DNA of 13,421 nucleotides. Origin: Bacillota bacterium (lineage in GTDB: Bacteria; Bacillota; Clostridia; Lachnospirales; Lachnospiraceae). This document shows positions 6,028-12,424 of the stretch, one piece after another (within the stretch, counting starts at the first letter, position 1; each line of letters starts with the position of its first letter). Made by a program: the position numbers and the translations under genes. The notes beneath the pieces are model-generated. The model worked only from the letters and a program-made list of their open reading frames with translations. It was not told the DNA's origin and ran no database searches. The stretch is from positions 1-13,421 of the forward strand of contig JAEWMZ010000203.1 of NCBI GenBank assembly GCA_023392995.1, written 5' to 3'.

Positions 6028-7551
6028 ATGAAAGATTTATTACTAGGCATTGATATCGGAACGAGTGCCTGCAAAGTAGCTGTCTTTGATAAAAGCGGCT
6101 CCGTCATGGCAAGCTGCACCGGAGATTACAATGTTTATTATCCAAAACCCGGTTGGGCGGAACAAAATCCCGAGGAATGGTGGCAGGCGGTATGCCAGGC
6201 CATTCAAACGATATTAGCCGAGGGGAAGGTAAAAGCGGAAGATATCGCCGGAATCGGTGTGGATGGACAGAGCTGGTCGGCGATTCCCATCGACCGGGAC
6301 GGTAATGTACTGGCAAATACCCCGATTTGGATGGATACCAGAGCAAAGGATATTTGTGACCGGTTAAATGAACGTATCGGTGGTGAGCAGATTTTTGAAG
6401 TGGCAGGCAATTCTCTACAGCCCTCCTATTCTACAGCAAAGATTCTGTGGTATCAGGAAAACCTGCCGGAAATGTATGCGAAAATTGATAAAATACTCCA
6501 GTCCAATGCCTTTATTGTATACCGCATGACCGGTATCTGTTCCCATGATATGTCACAGGGCTATGGAATGCATTGCTTTGATATGAGAACCGGCACCTGG
6601 AATAAGGAAATGTGTGAAAAGCTAGGAATTCCATTCTCCTTTCTATCCGACCTGTATCAGTGTCATGAGGTGGTAGGCACGGTAACAGAGAAAGCAGCGG
6701 CACAAACGGGGCTGATGATGGGAACTCCCGTTGTAGCCGGAGGTCTGGATGCAGCTTGTGGTACCCTGGGCGCAGGTGTTCTTCATGCCGGAGAAACCCA
6801 GGAGCAGGGAGGTCAGGCCGGAGGTATGAGCATCTGTATTGACCAGTATGCGGCAGACCCAAGGATGATCTTAAGCTTTCACGCAGCGCCGAATTGTTGG
6901 CTGCTTCAGGGCGGCACGACCGGCGGCGGTGGTGTGATGCGCTGGCTGGAGAAGGAGTTCGGTGATTATGAACGAAGCCTGGCAAAGGAAAAAGGAAAGT
7001 CCTCATTAATACAATTTAATGATATAGCCCAGGAGGTTCCGGCAGGAAGTGACGGCCTAGTATTCCTGCCTTATATGGCGGGTGAGCGTTCCCCGATCTG
7101 GGATCCGAATGCCAAAGGTGTATTCTACGGACTTGACTTTAGTAAGACCAAGGGACATATGATTCGTGCGGCAATGGAGGGCGTAGCTTTTTCTCTGAAG
7201 CACAATCTGGATATTGCGGAAGCGACCGGAGCAAAAGCAGAGGAACTCTGGGCAATGGGAGGAAGTGCAAACTCTCTGTTATGGACTCAGATCAAATCAG
7301 ATATTACCGGTAAGCCAATTGCAGTACCCTCTTCGGATACGGCAACGACTCTGGGTGCAGCAATACTAGCAGGAGTTGGAGTGGGAGTCTATGAGGATTT
7401 TGAAGAAGCAATTCGTACCACAGTAAAAGTGACCAGAAGGCATGAGCCTAATCCGGAGCATCAGGAGTGCTTTCAGAAGAATTATGAAACCTACCTGGAA
7501 TTGTACCGGAACTTAAAGGATTTAATGAGCAAAAACGGAGGTAGCAAGTGA
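6028..7551 (+). CDS. FGGY-family carbohydrate kinase, substrate unassigned
   Basis: This ATP-dependent sugar or polyol kinase has 507 aa, typical for FGGY enzymes and closest in overall layout to xylulokinases. GIDIGTSACK (7-16) is the N-terminal phosphate-binding motif. PGWAEQNPEEWW (41-52) is family-typical. VAGGLDAACG contains the expected catalytic base Asp241. LQGGTTGGGGVMRW (293-306) follows, and GVFYGLDF...AAMEG matches the C-terminal FGGY signature. AMGGSANS and the DTATTLGAA segment complete the ATP site. Where xylulokinases have SGQMHG, this protein has DGQSWSAI (79-86), so xylulose is doubtful. GGAG (6017-6020) precedes the ATG by 7 nt. The stop overlaps the next start by one base (TGATG). 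In this cluster it may phosphorylate galactitol, tagatose or a related ketose. Confidence 0.92.
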   Translation: MKDLLLGIDIGTSACKVAVFDKSGSVMASCTGDYNVYYPKPGWAEQNPEEWWQAVCQAIQTILAEGKVKAEDIAGIGVDGQSWSAIPIDRDGNVLANTPIWMDTRAKDICDRLNERIGGEQIFEVAGNSLQPSYSTAKILWYQENLPEMYAKIDKILQSNAFIVYRMTGICSHDMSQGYGMHCFDMRTGTWNKEMCEKLGIPFSFLSDLYQCHEVVGTVTEKAAAQTGLMMGTPVVAGGLDAACGTLGAGVLHAGETQEQGGQAGGMSICIDQYAADPRMILSFHAAPNCWLLQGGTTGGGGVMRWLEKEFGDYERSLAKEKGKSSLIQFNDIAQEVPAGSDGLVFLPYMAGERSPIWDPNAKGVFYGLDFSKTKGHMIRAAMEGVAFSLKHNLDIAEATGAKAEELWAMGGSANSLLWTQIKSDITGKPIAVPSSDTATTLGAAILAGVGVGVYEDFEEAIRTTVKVTRRHEPNPEHQECFQKNYETYLELYRNLKDLMSKNGGSK

Positions 7552-8600
7552 TGAAAGCTGGAGTCGTATATGCAAAAAATGATATTCGTTATGATGAGAT
7601 TGAAAAGCCAAGTCCGAAAGCAGGACAGGTATTAATCAAGGTAAAATATACCGGAATCTGTGGGTCTGATATACCTCGTGTGAATGGGGATGCCTGCCAC
7701 TTTTTCCCCAATGTACTTGGACATGAATTTTCCGGTGTAATCGAGGAGCTGGGAGAAGGAGTGAGTTCCTTAAAGGTAGGCGACCGGGTAGCGGGAGTTC
7801 CCCTGGTTCCCTGTATGAAATGTGAGGATTGCCTCAAAGGAAATTATTCCTTATGCAAGCATTACAGCTTTATCGGTTCCAGAGAATATGGAAGCTTTGC
7901 AGAGTATGTGGTAGTACCGGAGAAGAATGCAGTAAAATTTGATGATGAGGTTAGCTTCGAGCAGGGCGCTTTCTTTGAGCCGGCAACCGTGGCACTCCAT
8001 GGTTTGCAAAGACTGAATTATCAGGGCGGAAAGAGCGTTGCAATCTTAGGTGGCGGAACCATTGGGTTATTCACCATGCAGTGGGCAAAAATCTATGGCG
8101 CCAAGGAAGTTGTAGTATTTGATATCTCAGAAGAACGTTTGGAGCTGGCAAAGGCTCTTGGTGCAACTGGAGTAATCAATACTCTGGAGGCAGACTTTAT
8201 AAAGAAGGCAAAGGAGCTTACCGGCGGAAAAGGCTATGATTATGTCTATGAAACCGCAGGCAACACCATTACTATGAAAATGGCCTTCCAGCTGGCGGCA
8301 AACAAAGCAGGAGTTTGCTTTATCGGAACACCTACCAAGGAATTAACCTTTAGCGTGGAAGAATGGGAGAATATGAACCGTAAGGAATTCACCCTGACCG
8401 GTTCCTGGATGTCCTATAGCGCACCCTTCCCAGGTGAGGAATGGGAATTAACCGCTCATTATTTTAAGCGGGGAGATCTGAAATTTGATCAGTCTCTTAT
8501 ATTTAAGAAGGTTCCCCTCAGCCAAATTCCGGATGCTTTTGAGATGTTTAAGATACCTGGTGCCGTTAAGGGTAAAATTTTGATTGATAGTGAAGCATAA
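7551..8600 (+). CDS. gatD: GatD-like galactitol-1-phosphate 5-dehydrogenase
   Basis: This is a zinc-dependent medium-chain dehydrogenase of 349 aa. In the catalytic domain Cys37, His58-Glu59 (GHEFSG) and Glu143 (FFEP) fit the catalytic zinc site. Cys88, Cys91, Cys94 and Cys102 form the structural zinc lobe. GGGTIG (167-172) and Asp191 at the end of the second strand indicate NAD rather than NADP. From memory it resembles E. coli GatD closely in several segments: CGSDIPR, the LVPC..C..CLKG.YS.C lobe with YSFIGSR, and GSWMSYSAPFPGEEWE (284-299). GatD converts galactitol 1-phosphate to tagatose 6-phosphate; relatives act on free polyols such as sorbitol. ATG 7551 is preferred over an in-frame GTG at 7548 because of its 8-9 nt spacing from GGAGG (7537-7541). 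It is translationally coupled to the kinase. Confidence 0.92.
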   Translation: MKAGVVYAKNDIRYDEIEKPSPKAGQVLIKVKYTGICGSDIPRVNGDACHFFPNVLGHEFSGVIEELGEGVSSLKVGDRVAGVPLVPCMKCEDCLKGNYSLCKHYSFIGSREYGSFAEYVVVPEKNAVKFDDEVSFEQGAFFEPATVALHGLQRLNYQGGKSVAILGGGTIGLFTMQWAKIYGAKEVVVFDISEERLELAKALGATGVINTLEADFIKKAKELTGGKGYDYVYETAGNTITMKMAFQLAANKAGVCFIGTPTKELTFSVEEWENMNRKEFTLTGSWMSYSAPFPGEEWELTAHYFKRGDLKFDQSLIFKKVPLSQIPDAFEMFKIPGAVKGKILIDSEA

Positions 8601-8722
8601 GGAAACCGGAACGATTTGCAAGGAAGTCAGAATGATTTGCAAGGAAGCTGGGGTTTATAGGAAACAGGATTAATTTATAAGAAAATAAGATCGACTTATA
8701 GAAAAACAGGATCTATTTTATA
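8601..8722. repeat. Six-copy degenerate tandem repeat, period about 20 bp
   Basis: Directly after the gatD stop, six head-to-tail units of 19-22 bp follow the rough consensus GGAAACAGGATNNATTTATA. They begin at 8601, 8621, 8642, 8661, 8681 and 8701. The first two share GATTTGCAAGGAAG exactly (8613-8626, 8634-8647). The units do not resemble the other repeat tracts in the window. No reading frame or terminator is present here, so the tract probably lies inside a transcribed spacer. Confidence 0.7.
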
Positions 8723-8741
8723 AGACAAGGCGGAGGATTTT

Positions 8742-8794
8742 GATTATGAGGTAGCAATGGATTTAAGTATATTCACAGCTAGAAGCTCATAATC
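8742..8794. other. Inverted repeat in the leader of the pfkB gene
   Basis: GATTATGAG (8742-8750) and CTCATAATC (8786-8794) are perfect 9-bp inverted repeats around 35 nt. A second short pair, TAGC (8752-8755) with GCTA (8778-8781), extends the structure with bulges. There is no T-run, so it is not an intrinsic terminator. It could be an RNA-stabilising or processing hairpin, or a protein-binding site. A separate 10-bp palindrome AATCATGATT lies at 8824-8833. Confidence 0.45.
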
Positions 8795-8869
8795 AGGACA
8801 GAGCAGGACTTGTTTTGAATCGGAATCATGATTGCTAGGATTGTGATACGATAGGAATGGAGGATTACT

Positions 8870-9805
8870 ATGATTTTGACAGTGACGCTGAATGCAGCAA
8901 TCGATAAGCGTTATGTCGTAGAAGACGCCAAGCAGGGCGAGGTGAACAGAGTATTGGAATGTTCCTATACTCCGGGCGGCAAAGGACTTAATGTATCAAA
9001 GCCTGCTTCCATAGCAGGAGCCCAGGTGGTTGCCACAGGTTTTGTCGGAGGGCATGCAGGTAATTTCATTGTTGATGCTTTGAAGGACTTCGGAATTCAG
9101 AGTGAATTCTATCATGTGGCGGCAGAAAGCCGTACCTGTATTAATATCTGGGACAGTACTCATAAGGTACAGACGGAATATCTGGAGCCGGGCTTTACGG
9201 TATCAAACGAGGACTGGGAAGGCTTTGTAGAGAAATTTACGCAGTTAGTAGAGAAAGCAGATGTGGTAGCCATATCCGGCAGTGTTCCCAAGGGGCTGGC
9301 GACTTCCGCTTATCAAAGGCTGGTGGCGATTACGAAAGAGGCTGGTAAAAAAGTAATTTTAGATACCAGCGGAGAACTGCTCCGGGCAGGAATTGAGGCG
9401 AAGCCTACCTTGGTGAAGCCGAACATAGACGAGATTCGTTTCCTTACCGGAAAAACCTGTGATACAAGAGAAGAGCTCCTTGAGGCAGCGAAAAAAATTC
9501 ATGCCCAGGGCGTGGAAACGGTAGTGATCTCTCTTGGAGCGGATGGTTCTTTGATTGTTTGTGAGGAAGGTATCTATCAGGCAGTGGTTCCAAGAATTGA
9601 TGCGGTGAATACCGTAGGCTGCGGAGATTCCATGATCGCAGGCTTTGCAATAGGCTTTGAACGAGGACTTAAGATTCAAGAAACCTTGAGACTAGCGAGT
9701 GCAATTTCAGCGGCGGCAGCCTTAAGAGAAGAGACCGGCTTCTTTGTGAAAGAAGATATGACCAAGCTTTTTGACCAGATTCAGATTCAAAAGATAGAGG
9801 GGTAA
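8870..9805 (+). CDS. pfkB: PfkB-family hexose-phosphate kinase (FruK/LacC group)
   Basis: Members of this group use ATP to convert fructose 1-phosphate or tagatose 6-phosphate to the 1,6-bisphosphate. The 311-aa product has MILTVTLNAAIDK at the N terminus, the first PfkB signature GGKGLN (36-41), SGSVP (136-140), LVKPNIDE (181-188), SLGADGS (231-237) and the second signature NTVGCGDSMIAGFA (247-260) with catalytic Asp253. Length and motif spacing match 1-phosphofructokinase and tagatose-6-phosphate kinase. The segment after the first signature reads NVSKPASIAG, where relatives usually have NVSRVL, a small oddity. GGAGGA (8859-8864) precedes the ATG. Next to a GatD-like enzyme and a ketose-bisphosphate aldolase, tagatose 6-phosphate is the most economical substrate. 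Fructose 1-phosphate remains possible. Confidence 0.93.
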   Translation: MILTVTLNAAIDKRYVVEDAKQGEVNRVLECSYTPGGKGLNVSKPASIAGAQVVATGFVGGHAGNFIVDALKDFGIQSEFYHVAAESRTCINIWDSTHKVQTEYLEPGFTVSNEDWEGFVEKFTQLVEKADVVAISGSVPKGLATSAYQRLVAITKEAGKKVILDTSGELLRAGIEAKPTLVKPNIDEIRFLTGKTCDTREELLEAAKKIHAQGVETVVISLGADGSLIVCEEGIYQAVVPRIDAVNTVGCGDSMIAGFAIGFERGLKIQETLRLASAISAAAALREETGFFVKEDMTKLFDQIQIQKIEG

Positions 9806-9809
9806 ACAG

Positions 9810-10691
9810 ATGAACTACGAGCTGAAAAACCAAAAACTGAAGGTTCAGTTTACAACAACCGGAGGTTCGCTGACCTCAATCAAGGATATGGAAGGTTTGG
9901 AGTATTTATGGCAGGGGGATGCAATGTTCTGGAGCGGTCAAGCACCTGTGCTGTTTCCTATCTGCGGCAGCTTAAGAGATGATAAGGCAGTATTAAAAAA
10001 CGGTCAGATTGCTGAGATGCCTCGTCATGGAATCGTAAGAAAAAAGGAATTTGAACTTAAGAAACTAAGTAATGACAGCATTTGCTTTTACTTCGACAGT
10101 GACCTGGATACCAAGAAAGCATTTCCCTTTGACTTCCGCCTTTCCATTGAGTATAAATTATTGGAGGATGGGGTATCAGTAACTTATCAGATTCATAATA
10201 AAAGTGCGAAGACAATGCCATTTTCCATTGGAGGACATCCGGGCTTTCGTTGTCCTTTGCAGGAGGGGGAAGAATACTCCGACTATCTGCTGGAATTTGA
10301 GAAGGAAGAGTATTGCACCGTTCCAACTCCGGTTACAGCCACAGGACTGATCGATATGGAACACAGAAATTTATTCCTGGATCACCAAAAGACCATTGGC
10401 TTAAGTCATGAGATGTTTGAGGTGGATGCGGTGATACTGGATGAGCTGCAATCCAGAAAAGTAAAGGTATATCATAAAGATAGCGGAAAAGGTGTAGCTG
10501 TTGAGTTTGAAGATTTCCCTTATCTGATTCTATGGTCTACCCAGAATCATGGTCCCTTTATTGCGATGGAACCTTGGTCAGGACTGTCAACCTGCAGTGA
10601 TGAGGATAACAACTTCGAGCAAAAGCGTAACATGCTATTTGCAGAGCCGGAAGAGATAAAGGAATTAACCTTTACGATTCGGATATTGTAG
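9810..10691 (+). CDS. LacX-like aldose 1-epimerase (mutarotase)
   Basis: This is a cytoplasmic mutarotase that interconverts alpha and beta anomers of an aldose. The 293-aa protein fits the LacX subgroup, named after the lactococcal lac (tagatose pathway) operon. PRHG gives His73, SIGGHPGF gives the catalytic acid His143, and MEPWSGLSTCSDE carries the catalytic base Glu254. The subgroup-typical tail FEQKRNM follows. It starts 4 bp after the pfkB stop, and its ribosome binding site AGAGGGG lies in the last codons of pfkB, so the two are coupled. Its presence implies that an aldose such as galactose, not only a polyol, enters this pathway. The exact sugar is not visible from the sequence. Confidence 0.9.
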   Translation: MNYELKNQKLKVQFTTTGGSLTSIKDMEGLEYLWQGDAMFWSGQAPVLFPICGSLRDDKAVLKNGQIAEMPRHGIVRKKEFELKKLSNDSICFYFDSDLDTKKAFPFDFRLSIEYKLLEDGVSVTYQIHNKSAKTMPFSIGGHPGFRCPLQEGEEYSDYLLEFEKEEYCTVPTPVTATGLIDMEHRNLFLDHQKTIGLSHEMFEVDAVILDELQSRKVKVYHKDSGKGVAVEFEDFPYLILWSTQNHGPFIAMEPWSGLSTCSDEDNNFEQKRNMLFAEPEEIKELTFTIRIL

Positions 10692-10788
10692 GAACTGTGA
10701 TAAGGCATCAGAGTGAAAGACATAAATAAAAGTCACACAAAACAAATAGTTTGTAAACATAATAAAAAAAGAGAAAAGGAGAATCATT

Positions 10789-11796
10789 ATGAGTCAATTT
10801 ATTGATCCAAAGATTGTACCAAAAGCAAAACTTTATACAGGAGAGGAAATTCCTTTCATGGGTATGGGAACCTTCGGTTCCGACCGTTTTACTCCAGAGC
10901 AGGTATCAGCGGCTGTAGGCGGCGCTATTCGCTGTGGTTACCGCATGTTTGACTGTGCTGCTTGCTACGGCAATGAGACACAGATTGGTGATGTGTTCCA
11001 GGCTGCCTTTGATGAAGGAGTAGTAGAGCGTAAGGATCTTTATATCATGACCAAAGTATGGAATGATATGCATGACAGAGTAGAAGAATCTTGCAGAAAG
11101 AGTATCGCAGATTTAAGAAGTGATTATATCGACTTATTCTTCATTCACTGGCCTTTCCCTAACTATCATGCACCAGGCTGCGATGTGGATTCTCGTAATC
11201 CTGATTCCAAACCCTTCAGCCCGGAGCGTTTTATCAATACCTATAGACAATGCGAAGCTTTGGTAGAAAAAGGGTTAATTAAATCCATTGGTATCTCCAA
11301 TATGACAATTCCAAAGCTAGAAGCAGTATTACCGATGATGAAGATTATGCCGGTTGCTTGTGAGATGGAGATTCATCCTTGCTTCCAGCAGCAGGAACTG
11401 TTTGATTACCTGGTAGCACATAAGATTCAGCCAATCGGCTTCATGCCAATTGGTTCTCCGACCAGACCGGAACGTGATATGACTCCGGAGGATGTGGCTG
11501 ATATCCAGCTTCCTGAGATGAAAGCAATCGCTGAAGCACACGGTATTCATCCAGCAGTAGTAGCATTAAAATGGGCTGTACAGCGTGGACAGATTCCGAT
11601 TCCTTTCTCCGTACATGAGATGGAGTATGTGAGCAACTTAAGATGTACAACAGAAGATCCTTTGACAGAGGAAGAAATGGCGATTATTGCTACGCTGGAA
11701 AGAAACAACCGTCTGGTAAAAGGTCAGGTATTCCTATGGGAAGGTGCAAAGGATTGGCATGATCTTTGGGATGAAGAAGGTTTCATCGTTCAGTAA
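10789..11796 (+). CDS. Aldo/keto reductase, aldose reductase-like
   Basis: This is an NAD(P)H-dependent reductase of the AKR (beta/alpha)8 family, 335 aa. The catalytic tetrad is recognisable. Asp55 and Tyr60 sit in GYRMFDCAACYGNE, Lys89 in MTKVWN, and His120 in FIHWPF. GISNMTI (168-174) and the EMEIHP segment are the usual later strands. AKRs of this shape reduce sugar aldehydes to polyols, or other carbonyls. AAAAGGAG (10774-10781) precedes the ATG. A 97-bp spacer separates it from the mutarotase and I see no terminator there, so it is probably the last gene of the cluster. With a mutarotase and a GatD-like dehydrogenase nearby, reduction of galactose to galactitol is an attractive but unproven role. 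General aldehyde detoxification is the alternative. Confidence 0.92.
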   Translation: MSQFIDPKIVPKAKLYTGEEIPFMGMGTFGSDRFTPEQVSAAVGGAIRCGYRMFDCAACYGNETQIGDVFQAAFDEGVVERKDLYIMTKVWNDMHDRVEESCRKSIADLRSDYIDLFFIHWPFPNYHAPGCDVDSRNPDSKPFSPERFINTYRQCEALVEKGLIKSIGISNMTIPKLEAVLPMMKIMPVACEMEIHPCFQQQELFDYLVAHKIQPIGFMPIGSPTRPERDMTPEDVADIQLPEMKAIAEAHGIHPAVVALKWAVQRGQIPIPFSVHEMEYVSNLRCTTEDPLTEEEMAIIATLERNNRLVKGQVFLWEGAKDWHDLWDEEGFIVQ

Positions 11797-11910
11797 GCCA
11801 GTTTAGTAATCTATTATAAAGTAAAAAAAGGCACATTATTACTCATGAAGGACGTTGAGGATATTGCAATAATCTAACATAACACATGATGGGTAAATAG
11901 CATTAGAATA

Positions 11911-11957
11911 AAAATCTGTGAATAACAGCTGTAGAGCTGAGGTTCACAGATTTTTTT
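11911..11957 (+). terminator. Strong intrinsic terminator ending the sugar cluster
   Basis: AAAATCTGTGAA (11911-11922) pairs perfectly with TTCACAGATTTT (11943-11954). An inner AGCT/AGCT stem closes on a GTAG loop, and T-run 11951-11957 follows. It lies 114 bp after the aldo/keto reductase stop. The spacer before it contains no supported gene. The next 160 bp (11958-12117) are AT-rich and featureless to me. Confidence 0.88.
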
Positions 11958-12117
11958 GTTATATGTTTCTTTTGGTTTATGTTATTTACGACTTCTTTAT
12001 TTACATTCTAATTACGTACTAAGTTATTACCATGAATTTATCCAAAATTTATTCTGGATTTATCCCAGGTTTTACCTCATTGTCAATCAAGAAAGCAAAC
12101 ATAGGGAATAGTGAACA

Positions 12118-12146
12118 TTGCAAATAAATGTCGTTTATTGTAGAAT
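12118..12146 (+). promoter_or_regulatory. Putative promoter of the chemoreceptor leader
   Basis: TTGCAA (12118-12123) and TAGAAT (12141-12146) are separated by 17 bp. The spacer contains the inverted repeat AATAAA-N5-TTTATT (12123-12139), a plausible operator. Transcription would begin near 12153, just before the first hairpin at 12160, which fits the idea that 12160-12424 is a structured 5' leader. No flagellar sigma-D-type promoter was seen. Confidence 0.5.
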
Positions 12147-12159
12147 TAAAACAGAAGAG

Positions 12160-12381
12160 GGTGTGAATGAATAATAAGAATCATTCATATCCGGCACCTG
12201 GTGGTCTTACGGTCGAATGACAGCTCGTGTGAAAAAGAAATCTTTCATATCACCTGCATCCCTCGGCCTAGCGGTTGAATAAACATGAAAGTTACGGATC
12301 AAAAAGTATATTTCAGATCCGCTGACCAGTGCCCTCACGGTGAATAGACCGTCAGCTTCATAAGGACTTAAAAAGTATTAA
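12160..12381 (+). ncRNA. Candidate structured leader: three related hairpin units
   Basis: Three diverged units of about 60-70 nt occur in tandem before the chemoreceptor. Each has a 5' hairpin and then a conserved block running from TTCA-ATCC through about 20 nt to ACGGT-GAAT (12183-12218, 12243-12280, 12311-12345). Unit 1 has an 11-bp stem with two G-U pairs (12160-12170 with 12181-12191). Unit 3 has CGGATC/GATCCG (12295-12300 with 12316-12321), abutted by CTGAC/GTCAG (12322-12326 with 12351-12355). Unit 2 has CTTTCAT/ATGAAAG (12242-12248 with 12285-12291). A partial fourth 5' hairpin, ACTTA/TAAGT, lies at 12366-12383. Stems differ in sequence but keep pairing, which suggests RNA. It lacks the conserved core of the c-di-GMP-I riboswitch, and I cannot name the class. 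Confidence 0.5.
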
Positions 12382-12424
12382 GTTTTATAGGAAGTATATT
12401 AATAATAGGAAGGGGAGGGTACAG

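Noticed and set aside
6512..7006. 164-aa open frame on the minus strand
   Set aside because: It lies entirely inside the FGGY kinase gene, has a low-complexity composition and resembles no family; it is a shadow frame.
12167..12220. 17-codon leader reading frame (ATG to TGA) in the chemoreceptor leader
   Set aside because: It overlaps the stem of the first hairpin unit, its Shine-Dalgarno is too close, and the sibling units do not keep an open frame.
12160..12381. c-di-GMP-I riboswitch before the chemoreceptor
   Set aside because: The position is typical, but the conserved GCAAAGCC-type core and the tetraloop-receptor pairing of that class are not found.
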